Assembly: GCF_014230305.1 (NCBI RefSeq)
Contig: NZ_JACLAU010000009.1
Coordinates: 49,110 to 113,109 of the forward strand
Direction: 5' to 3'
DNA length: 64,000 bases
Source of the DNA: Novosphingobium aerophilum
GTDB lineage: Bacteria > Pseudomonadota > Alphaproteobacteria > Sphingomonadales > Sphingomonadaceae
Positions within the stretch are counted from its first letter, which is position 1, and each line of letters starts with the position of its first letter. Shown piece after piece: positions 43,295 through 53,274 of the stretch. Below the pieces are notes generated by a model that was given only the letters and a program-made list of their open reading frames with translations, did not search any database and was not told where the DNA came from. A program made the position numbers and the translations under genes.

Positions 43295-44758
43295 TCAGTA
43301 GCTGTAGGCCTTGACCAGATCGTAGAGATAGGCCCGCCCGGTGAGCAGCGACTGCACCTCGATCCGTTCGTTGAGGCCGTGGACCCCGTCCCCGTCCGGG
43401 TTGCCCCAGACCCCGGGCACGCCATAGGTCGGGATGCCCGCGCCCCCGGTGTAGACCGCATCGCTCGCTCCGGTGGCCATGGACGGCAGCACCGGCACGC
43501 CCGGAAAGTAGCGCGCGGCCAGCTTCTCGATCGGGCCGGTGATCTTCGGATCGAGCGGCGGCGACTTGGCCAGCGGCTTGTCGCGCACGGCCAGTTCGAC
43601 GCTGACCCCCGGATCGCCGATCGCGGCGGCCAGGGCATCGCGGGTCTGTTCCGGGCTGTTGCCGGGGAACATGCGGCAGTTGACATTGGCCGTGGCGCGC
43701 TGCGGCAGCGCGTTGAGCGCGTGCCCGGCGGCGACCATGGTCGGCACGCAGGTGGTGCGCAGCAGCGAGTGCAGCATCTTGTCCTTGTTGACCACCGCCT
43801 CGGCCGCAGCGTCGTTCGGATTGGCCGAAAGCGCCACCATGGCCTTGCCGGTCTCGTCCTGGCGGATGGCCCCGGCACGGGCGAAATAGGCGCGGGTGGT
43901 GTCGTTGAACTGCAGCGGGAAGCGATAGGCGTGAACCTTCTCCAGCGCCCGCGCCAGCGAGACGATCGCGTTCTCGGGCACCGGCTGGCTGGAATGGCCG
44001 CCCGGGTTGGTCGCGGTCAGGGTGAAGTCCTGATAGGCCTTCTCACCCACCTGCAACTCGAGCACGGTCAGCTTGCCGCCTTCGGACAGCCCCTTGCCAT
44101 CGGTCAGGCCGCCCCCGCCCTCGTTCAGCGCGAATTCGGCATCGATCAGGTCGCGCTTGTTGGTGCTGAGCCAGTCGGCCCCGTTGAACGATCCGCTGGT
44201 CTCCTCGCCGCAGGTCAGCGCCATCTTCACCGTGCGCTTGGGGCCGGTCTTTTCCCCCTTGAGGCGGACCATGGTATCGATCCAGATCGCATCGAGCGAC
44301 TTCATGTCGCTGGTTCCGCGACCGTAGAAATAGCCGCCTTACCCTGACCGCGACCAACCCGGGCGGCCATCCTCGATCAGCGTGTAGGGATCGCGCACCC
44401 AGTCCTCGCGCTTGGCGGTGACCACGTCGATATGGCCCAGTAGCAGGATCGGCCGGGCCGTGTTGGACGACCCCTTCAGCACGACCACGATCCCGCCCTC
44501 CTTCGGGTGGTCCGGCACGGCGAAGCGGGTGATCTCGGCATCGGTGTACCCCGCCTTGCGCAGCCGCGCCTCGACCTTGTCGGCCACGGCCGTGCAGGAG
44601 CCGGTGGTGATCGAGCTGTCGGTCTCGACGATCTCGCGGAAGGTGTCGACGAAGGCGGCATCGCGGGTCACCGGCGGAGGCGCGGCAACGGCCTGGATGG
44701 CCAGGCTCGACGCGGCGAGCGCCAGCGTGCTGCGAACCGCGGAACGGAATGAAATCAT
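43295..44758 (-). pseudogene. M20-family metallopeptidase interrupted by an in-frame TAA
   Basis: Reading from ATG 44758 (MISFRSAVRSTLALAASSLA, signal peptide; AGGTGGAG ribosome-binding site), the frame runs through RPILLLGHIDVVTAKREDW, meets TAA at 44339-44341, and continues in the same frame with GGYFYGRGTSDMKSLDAIW to the stop at 43295. Metal ligands of M20 peptidases are present on both sides: His and Asp in LGHIDVV, the bridging Asp in GRGTSDM, and Glu-Glu in CGEETSG. The stop sits inside a ten-codon insert (after LIED) whose sequence is a perfect inverted copy of 43994-44023 of the same gene. Removing 30 bases restores family-like LIED-GGYFYGRG. The rest looks intact, so the event is probably recent. 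The downstream part could only be made by reinitiation. Confidence 0.88.
43994..44370. repeat. 30-base perfect inverted repeat inside the M20 peptidase gene
   Basis: ATGGCCGCCCGGGTTGGTCG begins the 30-base segment at 43994-44023 on the plus strand. The identical 30 bases occur on the minus strand at 44341-44370. The copies are 317 bases apart. The copy at 43994-44023 is the native antisense of the peptidase segment encoding TATNPGGHSS. The copy at 44341-44370 lies in the insertion with the stop codon. Confidence 0.95.
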
Positions 44759-44913
44759 CGATCGTGTCTCCACCTGTACGATACCCCGGGACGAGATCAG
44801 CCAATTCGGCGCAAAAGGAAAGGCCCGTGCGGACTAGGCCGTGGATGGACGCGAGGCGAACCGTTGTCCCATCCCCGGCTTGATCCCGATCGCGCCGCGT
44901 GGTCTTAGGCTCC

Positions 44914-46536
44914 ATGGCCCGCGTCCACCTCGACCGATCCGATACCGCCTGGCTGGCCCGTGCCGGGCAGTACCACCCGCGCCTGATCGCGGCCGCCCTG
45001 GCGCTCAACGACAATGACCTGCCCCGGGCCGAGCCCCTGCTGCGCGAGCACCTGCGCGAGGACCCGTTCGATGTCGCGGCAATCCGCATGTTCGCCGAAC
45101 TGGCCGGGCGGATCGGTCGCTACCGCGATGCCGAGAACCTGCTGCGCCGGGCGCTCGAGCTGTCCCCGGCCTTCACCCCGGCCCGGGCCAACCTGGCGCT
45201 GGTCCTCTACCGCCAGAACCGCGCGGAGGAAGCGCTCCAGGAACTCGACCGGGTCATTGCCGAGGACCCGGACAACCCGGGCCATGCCAACCTTCAAGCG
45301 GCCGCCTATGGCCGGACCGGCGATTTCGACGAGGCCCTGGCGCTCTATCCGCGCGTGCTGGAACAGGCCCCGGCCCAGCCGCGCGTGTGGATGAGCTATG
45401 GCCACATGCTCAAGACCGTCGGGCGCCAGGCCGAGGGGATCGCGGCCTACCGCCGCGCGATCGACTTCGCCCCCGCGCTGGGCGAGGCGTGGTGGAGCCT
45501 GGCCAACCTCAAGACCGTGCGCTTCGACGATGCCGATCTGGCGGCCATACGCGCCGGACTGGCCCGGGACGACATTGCGCCGGACGATCGCTTCCACCTC
45601 GATTTCGCGCTCGGCAAGGCGCTGGAGGATCGCGGCGAGGCCGAGGCGGCCTTCGCCCACTATGCCGCAGGCAATGCGCTGCGGCGGCAGAGCCTGGACT
45701 ATGACGCGGACGAGACGACCGCCTTCGTTGACCAGCTCATTGCGCTGGCCACGCCGGAATTCTTCGCGGCGCGGGCCGGCCTGGGGTTTGCCGCCAGCGA
45801 TCCGGTGTTCATCCTGGGCATGCCCCGCGCCGGTTCGACGCTGGTGGAGCAGATCCTGGCCAGCCATTCGGCCGTCGAAGGCACGTCCGAACTGCCCGAC
45901 ATTCCGATCCTGGCCCGGCGCGACAAGGCCTATCCGGCCGGACTGCCCGGCCTGACGGGGGACGACCTCGCCGCCCTGGGCGAGGAATACCTGCAGCGCA
46001 CGCGGATCCAGCGCAAGACCGAGCGCCCCCTGTTCATCGACAAGCTGCCCAACAACTGGGCGCACACGGTGTTCATCGCGCTGATCCTGCCCAACGCGCG
46101 GATCATCGATGCCCGGCGCCACCCGCTGGGCTGCTGCTTCTCGAACTTCAAGCAGCACTTCGCGCGCGGCCAGGGCTTTTCCTATGCGCTGGAGGACATG
46201 GGCCGCTATTATCGCGACTATGTGCGGCTGATGGACCACCTCGACCGGGTGATGCCCGGGCGGGTCCACCGCGTGATCTACGAGGACATGGTCGAGCACA
46301 CCGAGCGCGAGGTGCGGGCCCTGCTCGACCATTGCGGCCTCCCGTTCGAGGAGGCCTGCCTGGCCTTCCACCGCACCGAGCGGGCGGTGCGCACGGCCAG
46401 TTCGGAGCAGGTGCGCCAGCCGATCTACCGCGAGGGCACCAGCGGCTGGCAGCCGTTTTCGGCCTGGCTGGACCCGCTGCGCGCCGCGCTCGGCCCGGCG
46501 CTGGAGGATTGGCGGGGCAAGGCGTCCGGGTGCTGA
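44914..46536 (+). CDS. TPR-repeat sulfotransferase-family protein
   Basis: 540 residues from ATG 44914 (MARVHLDRSDTAWLARAGQY). The N-terminal 250 residues are tetratricopeptide repeats (DVAAIRMFAELAGRIGRYRD, PAFTPARANLALVLYRQNRA, PRVWMSYGHMLKTVGRQAEG). The C-terminal part is a sulfotransferase fold with the 5'-PSB PAPS motif VFILGMPRAGSTLVEQILA, the 3'-PB region ARIIDARRHPLGCCFSNF, and RVIYEDMVEHTEREVRALL. Such TPR-sulfotransferases in sphingomonads and caulobacters commonly sit beside TonB-dependent receptors, as here. A role in sulfating or processing a small ligand is plausible but unproven. No signal peptide is seen, so it should be cytoplasmic. Confidence 0.88.
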   Translation: MARVHLDRSDTAWLARAGQYHPRLIAAALALNDNDLPRAEPLLREHLREDPFDVAAIRMFAELAGRIGRYRDAENLLRRALELSPAFTPARANLALVLYRQNRAEEALQELDRVIAEDPDNPGHANLQAAAYGRTGDFDEALALYPRVLEQAPAQPRVWMSYGHMLKTVGRQAEGIAAYRRAIDFAPALGEAWWSLANLKTVRFDDADLAAIRAGLARDDIAPDDRFHLDFALGKALEDRGEAEAAFAHYAAGNALRRQSLDYDADETTAFVDQLIALATPEFFAARAGLGFAASDPVFILGMPRAGSTLVEQILASHSAVEGTSELPDIPILARRDKAYPAGLPGLTGDDLAALGEEYLQRTRIQRKTERPLFIDKLPNNWAHTVFIALILPNARIIDARRHPLGCCFSNFKQHFARGQGFSYALEDMGRYYRDYVRLMDHLDRVMPGRVHRVIYEDMVEHTEREVRALLDHCGLPFEEACLAFHRTERAVRTASSEQVRQPIYREGTSGWQPFSAWLDPLRAALGPALEDWRGKASGC

Positions 46537-46651
46537 ACCAAGGCAACACCCTACGAAAGTTTAATCGGTTGCAGGCGATTTCCGCTTGACCGTGATGCGC
46601 CCGGACAACACAGCTAGCAACATTAAGTAACGTTCCCAGAGGGGGGGTCGT

Positions 46652-49186
46652 ATGCACCATGTTATCCGCCGTAGCGTTCCGGCCGCGCTGCTTGCCACCA
46701 CCGCGCTGGTTCCCGCCGTCGCGCTGGCCCAGACCGCACCGCAGCAGGCCACCGAGGCCGAGCTGGACGATGCCAATGTCATCGTGGTGACGGCGCAGAA
46801 GCGCAGCGAAAACCTCCAGAACGTCCCGATCTCGATCCAGGCGCTCGGCACGGCCAAGCTGTCCCAGCTCAACGTCACCGACTTCAACAGCTATACCCAG
46901 CAGTTGCCTTCGGTGACCTTCCAGTCGCTCGGCAGCCCCGGCACCAACGTGATCTACATGCGCGGCGTCGCCTCGGGCGGTGACGGCAATCACTCCGGCT
47001 CACTGCCCTCGGTCGGCGTCTATCTGGACGAGCAGCCGGTGACCACGGTGGGCGGCAACCTGGACGTCCACATCTACGACATCGCCCGGATCGAAAGCCT
47101 GTCGGGTCCGCAGGGCACGCTGTACGGCGCCTCGTCCGAAGCGGGCACGATCCGCATCATCACCAACAAGCCGGATACCACCCGCTTCTACGGCCGGGTC
47201 GACAGCACGGTGAACAAGGTCACCAACGGGGATTGGGGTGGCCGACTGGAAGGCTTCATCAACGCCCCCCTGTCGGACCGTGCCGCGCTGCGCGTGGTCG
47301 GCTACTACAAGCGTGACGCCGGTTACATCGACAATGTGGCCGGTCGCCGGACCTTCTGCGGCACCACCCTGTTCAATGCCGGCGGATCGGCGATCGGCTG
47401 CCTCAAGGACGGCATCTCGGTCACCAACAACCAGTTCGTGAAGCAGAACTACAACGACACCGAGATCGCCGGCGGGCGCGCGGCGTTGAAGGTGGACCTT
47501 GACGACAACTGGACGGTCACGCCGCAGTTGATGGTGCAGGATACCCGCAGCCATGGCCGCTACCTCTATGATCCCAAGGTGGGCGACCTGAAGGTCCAGA
47601 GCTTCTACCCCGAGTTCCGGCGCGACCGCTTCATCCAGGCGGCCCTGACCATCGAGGGCAAGATCGGCAACTGGGACCTGACCTATTCGGGCGCCTACCT
47701 GGATCGCAAGGCCAGCCAGTCGAGCGATTACACCGATTACTCCGAAGCCTATGACAGCCTCTACGAGAGCGCGGGTGGGCTGGCCTATTACTTCGCCTAT
47801 GTCGATTCGACCGGGAAGACGATCGATCCGCGGCAGAACGTGATCGGCAGCGATCACTTCAAGAAGAACAGCCAGGAGGTGCGGATCGCCTCGCCCGGTA
47901 CCGCGCCGCTGCGCTTTGTCGGCGGCCTGTTCTACCAGTACCAGTCGAACGACATCCACCAGGACTACAAGATCCCCAACCTGGGAGCGGCGGTTTCGGT
48001 CAACGGATCGCCCGGCACGCTGTGGCTGACCCAGCAGCACCGGATCGACCGCGACTATGCGGCGTTCGGCGAAATCAGCTACGATCTGTCCCCCACCGTC
48101 ACGCTGACGGCGGGTGGCCGCCTGTTCCGCTACGACAACTCGCTGATCGGGTTCTTCGGCTTCGGCCGCAACCCGGGTAGCCAGTTCACCGCCTCGCCGT
48201 CCAACGCGGCCTACAGTTCGCGAACCGGCGTGATCCAGTGCTTCACCCAGAGCGGCAAGCGGCTGACCGACGTCACGGGCACCAGTGCCGCGGTGCTGCT
48301 GCCGGGCGTGGTCCCGGGCAGCCCCTGCACCAACCTGGGCGTGTGGAACGGATCGGGGGTGGACCCGGTCAAGGCCACCGGGGACGGCGCGACCTATCGC
48401 TTCAACGCCACCTGGAAGCCCCGGCCCGGCCTGATGATGTACGGCACGGTCTCGCGCGGGTTCCGCCCGGGTGGTATCAACCGCCGGGGGGATTTCGGCG
48501 CTTACCAGCCGGACTACCTGATGAACTACGAGCTGGGCTTCAAGACCACCCTAGCGGATGGTTTGATCCGCCTGAACGGCGCGTTCTACATGCAGGATTG
48601 GAAGAACTTCCAGTTCAGCTTCCTCGGGCCGAACAGCTTCACCGTGATCGTCAATGGCCCGACCGCCCGGATCAAGGGCTTCGATGTGGACGCCACGGTC
48701 AACCTCGATCCGCTGACCATCAACTTCGCCGGGGCCTATGCCGATGCGAAGCTGCGCAACAACCTGTGCAAGGCGATCGACCCGACCTTTGCCTGCACCG
48801 GTGCCGGCAATGCCATCGATGCGCCGGTCGGCACGCGCCTGCCCATCACCCCGCAGTGGAAGATGAGCGGCACCGCCCGCTATGCCTTCCCGATCGGCGA
48901 GGCCAAGGGCTATGCCCAGGTGAACGGCACCTATCAGGGCCGCTCCACGTCCGACCTGCGCGTCTCGTTCGCCCAGGCCATCGGCGATCTGCCGGCCTTC
49001 GGCCAGGTCAACCTCGCGCTGGGGGCGAACTGGAAGGGCTACATGATGGAGCTGTTCGTCCAGAACGTGACCGACGAGCGCGGGCAGTTGACCCGGTCGA
49101 TCTCGTGCGGCCAGTGCACCGCCCGGCCCTACATCCTGCCGAACCAGCCCCGCACCATCGGCCTGCGCTTCGGCGCGGACTTCTGA
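46652..49186 (+). CDS. TonB-dependent receptor
   Basis: Outer-membrane active transporter of 844 residues. The signal peptide is ALLATTALVPAVALAQ. The TonB-box/plug region starts NVIVVTAQKRSENLQNVPIS, as in the large sphingomonad receptor family, with plug motifs MRGVASGG and SLSGPQGTLYGASSEAGTIR. The barrel runs to the end with ELGFKTTLADGLIRLNGAFY and the last strands RTIGLRFGADF ending in Phe, the usual BAM signal. It starts 115 bases after the TPR-sulfotransferase stop, with GGGGGG upstream of the ATG. The substrate is not determined. Confidence 0.94.
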   Translation: MHHVIRRSVPAALLATTALVPAVALAQTAPQQATEAELDDANVIVVTAQKRSENLQNVPISIQALGTAKLSQLNVTDFNSYTQQLPSVTFQSLGSPGTNVIYMRGVASGGDGNHSGSLPSVGVYLDEQPVTTVGGNLDVHIYDIARIESLSGPQGTLYGASSEAGTIRIITNKPDTTRFYGRVDSTVNKVTNGDWGGRLEGFINAPLSDRAALRVVGYYKRDAGYIDNVAGRRTFCGTTLFNAGGSAIGCLKDGISVTNNQFVKQNYNDTEIAGGRAALKVDLDDNWTVTPQLMVQDTRSHGRYLYDPKVGDLKVQSFYPEFRRDRFIQAALTIEGKIGNWDLTYSGAYLDRKASQSSDYTDYSEAYDSLYESAGGLAYYFAYVDSTGKTIDPRQNVIGSDHFKKNSQEVRIASPGTAPLRFVGGLFYQYQSNDIHQDYKIPNLGAAVSVNGSPGTLWLTQQHRIDRDYAAFGEISYDLSPTVTLTAGGRLFRYDNSLIGFFGFGRNPGSQFTASPSNAAYSSRTGVIQCFTQSGKRLTDVTGTSAAVLLPGVVPGSPCTNLGVWNGSGVDPVKATGDGATYRFNATWKPRPGLMMYGTVSRGFRPGGINRRGDFGAYQPDYLMNYELGFKTTLADGLIRLNGAFYMQDWKNFQFSFLGPNSFTVIVNGPTARIKGFDVDATVNLDPLTINFAGAYADAKLRNNLCKAIDPTFACTGAGNAIDAPVGTRLPITPQWKMSGTARYAFPIGEAKGYAQVNGTYQGRSTSDLRVSFAQAIGDLPAFGQVNLALGANWKGYMMELFVQNVTDERGQLTRSISCGQCTARPYILPNQPRTIGLRFGADF

Positions 49187-49208
49187 GGCAGAGGCAGAGA
49201 CGGACAGG

Positions 49209-49232
49209 AGGGGCGGCCTTAGGGTCGCCCCT
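49209..49232 (+). terminator. stem-loop after the TonB-dependent receptor
   Basis: AGGGGCGGCC-TTAG-GGTCGCCCCT forms a 10-bp stem (one GU pair) with a 4-base loop, 23 bases after the receptor stop. The following TCGCCGTTTGC is only weakly T-rich. It separates the receptor from the peptide-synthetase gene. Confidence 0.55.
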
Positions 49233-49290
49233 TCGCCGTTTGCGGCCGCGCGCGGGATAAGGCGCGGCCCGGCGGGGCGGGAGGCGGTCG

Positions 49291-52200
49291 ATGACGGAGG
49301 CAATGCCAGCAGACCGGGCAGTCTGGCCGCTGCAGGCCTTTCTGCGCGAGGTCGCCGCGCACCATCCCGACCTTGTGGCGATCGACGTGCCCCCCGGCAA
49401 GCGGCGCCCGGCGCGCGAGACGATCACTTATGCCGAACTCGACGCGCTGTCGGACCGGATCGCGCGCCATCTGGCGGGGCGGATCACCGGCGAGGCGATT
49501 GTCGCGCTGCTGCTGCCCCGCGCCTCGGTGCTGCATTTCGCCGCGCAACTGGGGGTGCTGAAGGCCGGCGGGGCCTACACCTGCCTCGACCCCGCCTTCC
49601 CGCCCGAGCGGATGGGCGAAATCATCGAGGACGCCGATCCGGTCGCCGTGCTGACCGACGCGGCGGGCGCGGGCAAGCTGGACGCGCTGGGCCTGCCGCA
49701 GGGCCTGATCCTGGACGCCGCGCAGCTCGCCGCCGTCGCGCCGCCGGCCGCCCCTCTGCCCGACCGGGTCGCGCCCGATCGCCTCGCCTATGTGATCTAC
49801 ACCAGCGGGACGACCGGCAAGCCCAAGGGCGTCATGGTCGAGCACCGCAACATCGCCAACCTTGTCGCCTCCGACCTGACCGAGTTCGGCCTGGGGCCCG
49901 GCGACCGCGTGGTGCAGGGTTCGTCCTCGGCCTATGACAGTTCGATCGAGGAATCCTGGCTCGCCCTGGCCTGCGGGGCGACGCTGGTGGTGATGGACGA
50001 TGATGCCGCGCGGCTGGGCCCGGACATCATCGGCTGGCTGCAGCGCGAACGCGTCACCGTGTTCTGCCCGCCACCCACCCTGCTGCGCACCAGCGGGTGC
50101 AGCAATCCGGCCGCCGCGCTGCCGCTGCTGCGCCTGCTCTATGTCGGCGGAGAGGCCCTGCCGCGCGATCTGGCCGACCTGTGGAGCGCGGGACGACGGA
50201 TGGTCAACGGCTATGGCCCGACCGAATGCGCCGTCACCTGCGTGCGCGGCGACGTGCGCGCGGATGAGCCGGTGACGATCGGCCGGGCCGTGCCGGGCAT
50301 GCGGGCGCTGGTGCTGGACGAGGCGCTCAACCCGGTGGCCGAGGGCGAACGGGGTGAGCTGTGCATGGCCGGGGCCGGCGTCGCCCGCGGCTATCGCAAC
50401 CGGCCCGAACTGACCGCGGAGAAGTTCGTCGATCACCCCGCGCTGGGACGGATCTACCGCACCGGCGATCTGGTCCATCGCGACCCGGCGGGAAATCTGC
50501 ATTACCACGGCCGGATCGACGCGCAGGTCAAGCTGCGCGGCTATCGCATCGAGCTGGGCGAGATCGAGGCGCGGCTGGCGAGCCTGCCCGGGGTGCGCGC
50601 GGCGGGGTGCCGGTTGCAGGGACCGGACGGGGCGCAGGACCTGATCGCCTGGATCGTGCCCGAAGACCCGGCCGTGCCGCCGGCCTTGGACGGGCTCCGC
50701 AGCGAACTGGGCCAGACCCTGCCGCGCTACATGGTGCCGCAGGGCATCGGCGTGCTGGCCGAGCTGCCGACCACGGTCAGCGGCAAGCTGGACCGCAAGG
50801 CCCTGCCCGAGCTGGCCCTGGCCCGCGCCGCCGCCACGGTCGAGATGGTCACGCCGGACGGCGAGATCGCGACCCTGTTGGCGCAGGGCATGGCCCAGGT
50901 CCTCAAACGGCCCGACGGGGTTTCGGCAGCGGCCGACTTCTTCGAGGCGCTGGGCGGGGATTCGCTGACCGCCGCCCTGCTCGTCACCCGGCTGCGCCAG
51001 GATGCGCGGACCGACTGGATCACCGTCAGCGACATCTACGAAGCCCGCACGGTCCAGGCCCTCGCCCGCCTGGCCGAACGCGCGGCGGGTGCGGACAGCG
51101 AAGACAGCGGCCCCGCGCTGCAGCGGGAGGGCCGGCGGCAACCCCTGCTGACCGGCACGATCCAGACGCTGTGGCTGCTCGCCATGATCTATGCCGCGGC
51201 CTGGGGCGGCTGGGTGGTGGCCTTCCAGTTGCTGCCCCGCCTGTTCAGCGGGCTGGGACTGATCGGCTTCATCCTGCTGATGCCCGTGCTGACCGCCGCA
51301 GGCTTCGCGCTCTACCTGCCGCTGTCGGTCGGCTTCGCGGTGGGGATGAAGCGGCTGCTGATCGGCCGCTACCGCGCGATCCGCACGCCCTATGGCAGCA
51401 GCTTCTACGCGCGGCACTGGCTGGTGTTCCAGGCGAGCCGGCTGATCCCCTGGGCGGTGATCCAGGGCACCGGCCTGCAGATCGCTGTGCTGCGCGCGCT
51501 GGGCGCGACGATCGGCGAGCGGGTCCACCTCGCCCGCGGGGTCGAGCTGCGGCGCGGCGGGTGGGACCTGCTGACCCTGGGCGATGGCGCCGCGGTCAAT
51601 TCCGATGCCGTGCTCGGCCTGATCGAGCTGGATCGCGGCGATCTGGTGATCGCGCCGGTGACGGTTGGCGCCGGGGCCGTGCTGGAAACCCGCGCCGGGC
51701 TGTCGGGCGGGACCAGTCTGGGCGCGGGCGCGCGGCTGGCGGCGCTGTCGGTGCTCAATCCCGGGCAGTCGGTCCCCGCGGGAGAGCTGTGGCGCGGGGT
51801 TCCGGCGGAGCGGGTCGGCCCGGCCCCGGCGCCACCCGTGGCCGGCCTGGGCCGCAGCCTGTCCCCCCTGGCTTACGACACCGCCCTGCTCGGCGCCGAG
51901 GCCGCCCTCGCCCTGATCGCCGCGCTGCCCGCCGAACTCTTCACGATCCTCGCCTGCCACCTGGGCGGCGTGGGGATCGCCGAGGTGTGGCGCTGGATCT
52001 ACCACCCGACGATCACCGGCCGCGTCGCGCTGCTGGTGCTGGGGCTGAGCTTCGTCTCGGTGCCGCTCACCCTGGTCTGGACCGCGCTGCTGTCGCGCTG
52101 GATGGGACGGGTTCGTCCCGGTACCTACCCGCGCTGGAGCCCGGTGCACCTGCGGGTCTGGCTCAAGACCGCGATGCTGCGCCAGTGCGGGGAGTGGCTG

Positions 52201-53274
52201 AGCGGCACGGTGTTCTGGTCCCGGTGGCTGCGTCTGGCGGGCATGGATATCGGCCCGAAGTGCGAGGTCAGCACGATCATCGACGTGGTCCCCGAACTGG
52301 TCACGATCGGCGCCGAGACCTTCTTTGCCGACGGCATCTACCTGGGCTGCGCCGAGGTGCAGGACGGCGTCGTCACCCTGGCCCACACCACGCTGGGGCG
52401 CAGCAATTTCCTGGGCAATCACGCTGTGGTCCCGGCGGGCGAGGTCCTCCCCGACAACGTCCTGTTCGGCATCGCCACGGTCGCCCGAGGGGCGGACATC
52501 CGGCCCGGCGGGGCGCGCTTCGGCCTGCCCAGCTTCGACCTGCCGCGGCGCGAGGTGGTCGAAGTCGACCGCAGCCTGACGCACGACCCTTCGGCGATCC
52601 GCTATGCCAACCGCGTGTTCTGGGAACTGCTGCGCTTCGCCCTGCCGCTGTGGCCGCTGCTGCTGGGCGCGGCCTGGTACGCGGTGGTCAACCTGGGCCA
52701 GGAGGTCAGCCCGCTGGCCTATGCGCTGATCGTCCTGCCCGCCGCCACCCTGTTGCCGCTGGTCGCGCTGTGCCTGGGGGTGATCGTGCTCAAGTGGCTG
52801 CTGATCGGACGGGTCAAGCCGGGCCAGCACGCCCTGTGGTCATGCTGGTGCAGCCGCTGGGATTTCGTCTATGTCGCCTGGCAGAAGTGGGCCAATGCGA
52901 TCCTCCAGCGGCTGGAGGGAACCTGGCTGCTGCCGTGGTACCTGCGCGCGGTCGGGCTGAGGATCGGCCGGAACGTGGTGCTGGGGCCCGAATTCGCCCA
53001 GGTGGTCGATCCCGACATGATCACGATCGAGGACGGCGCGACCGCCAGCCCCAACTTCCAGGCGCACACCTTCGAGGACCGCGTGCTGAAGGTGGACCAT
53101 GTGCGCATCGGCAAGGGCGCCACGGTTCGGCGCGGGACCGTGCCGCTCTATGGCGCGGTGATCGGCGAGCGGACCCATGTCGGCCCGCACAGCGTGATCA
53201 TGAAGCAGGAACACCTGCTGCCGGGCAAGCGCTACCAGGGCATCCCGACCCGGGTCTACGGCACAGAGGACTGA
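49291..53274 (+). CDS. Pls/PosA-family single-module nonribosomal peptide synthetase (membrane-bound)
   Basis: 1327 residues, close to the length of the Streptomyces epsilon-poly-L-lysine synthetase Pls. The order is an adenylation domain (about 20-500; YTSGTTGKPKGVMVEH at 170, NGYGPTECAV, YRTGDLVHRD, VSGKLDRKAL), a carrier domain with phosphopantetheine Ser558 in FFEALGGDSLTAALL, paired membrane helices alternating with three tandem soluble domains, and left-handed beta-helix-like segments near 740, 1008 and 1231 (GATIGERVHLARGVELRRGG, GAETFFADGIYLGC, TASPNFQAHTFEDRVLK). There is no thioesterase or ordinary condensation domain, as in Pls, where the tandem domains carry out iterative coupling. 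By eye the substrate-pocket residues begin Asp-Ser-Glu (from AYDSSIEESW). The Glu at the position equivalent to GrsA 239 suits a cationic amino acid. The product is inferred, not shown. Confidence 0.9.
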   Translation: MTEAMPADRAVWPLQAFLREVAAHHPDLVAIDVPPGKRRPARETITYAELDALSDRIARHLAGRITGEAIVALLLPRASVLHFAAQLGVLKAGGAYTCLDPAFPPERMGEIIEDADPVAVLTDAAGAGKLDALGLPQGLILDAAQLAAVAPPAAPLPDRVAPDRLAYVIYTSGTTGKPKGVMVEHRNIANLVASDLTEFGLGPGDRVVQGSSSAYDSSIEESWLALACGATLVVMDDDAARLGPDIIGWLQRERVTVFCPPPTLLRTSGCSNPAAALPLLRLLYVGGEALPRDLADLWSAGRRMVNGYGPTECAVTCVRGDVRADEPVTIGRAVPGMRALVLDEALNPVAEGERGELCMAGAGVARGYRNRPELTAEKFVDHPALGRIYRTGDLVHRDPAGNLHYHGRIDAQVKLRGYRIELGEIEARLASLPGVRAAGCRLQGPDGAQDLIAWIVPEDPAVPPALDGLRSELGQTLPRYMVPQGIGVLAELPTTVSGKLDRKALPELALARAAATVEMVTPDGEIATLLAQGMAQVLKRPDGVSAAADFFEALGGDSLTAALLVTRLRQDARTDWITVSDIYEARTVQALARLAERAAGADSEDSGPALQREGRRQPLLTGTIQTLWLLAMIYAAAWGGWVVAFQLLPRLFSGLGLIGFILLMPVLTAAGFALYLPLSVGFAVGMKRLLIGRYRAIRTPYGSSFYARHWLVFQASRLIPWAVIQGTGLQIAVLRALGATIGERVHLARGVELRRGGWDLLTLGDGAAVNSDAVLGLIELDRGDLVIAPVTVGAGAVLETRAGLSGGTSLGAGARLAALSVLNPGQSVPAGELWRGVPAERVGPAPAPPVAGLGRSLSPLAYDTALLGAEAALALIAALPAELFTILACHLGGVGIAEVWRWIYHPTITGRVALLVLGLSFVSVPLTLVWTALLSRWMGRVRPGTYPRWSPVHLRVWLKTAMLRQCGEWLSGTVFWSRWLRLAGMDIGPKCEVSTIIDVVPELVTIGAETFFADGIYLGCAEVQDGVVTLAHTTLGRSNFLGNHAVVPAGEVLPDNVLFGIATVARGADIRPGGARFGLPSFDLPRREVVEVDRSLTHDPSAIRYANRVFWELLRFALPLWPLLLGAAWYAVVNLGQEVSPLAYALIVLPAATLLPLVALCLGVIVLKWLLIGRVKPGQHALWSCWCSRWDFVYVAWQKWANAILQRLEGTWLLPWYLRAVGLRIGRNVVLGPEFAQVVDPDMITIEDGATASPNFQAHTFEDRVLKVDHVRIGKGATVRRGTVPLYGAVIGERTHVGPHSVIMKQEHLLPGKRYQGIPTRVYGTED

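Noticed and set aside
43295..44773. Frameshift as the cause of the split M20 peptidase
   Set aside because: Both halves are in the same reading frame, and the break is a stop inside a 30-base insertion.
49219..52830. 1203-codon antisense frame and the 50361-54611 overlapping frame at the peptide synthetase
   Set aside because: Both are composition shadows. The sense frame 49291-53274 has full adenylation and carrier motifs.
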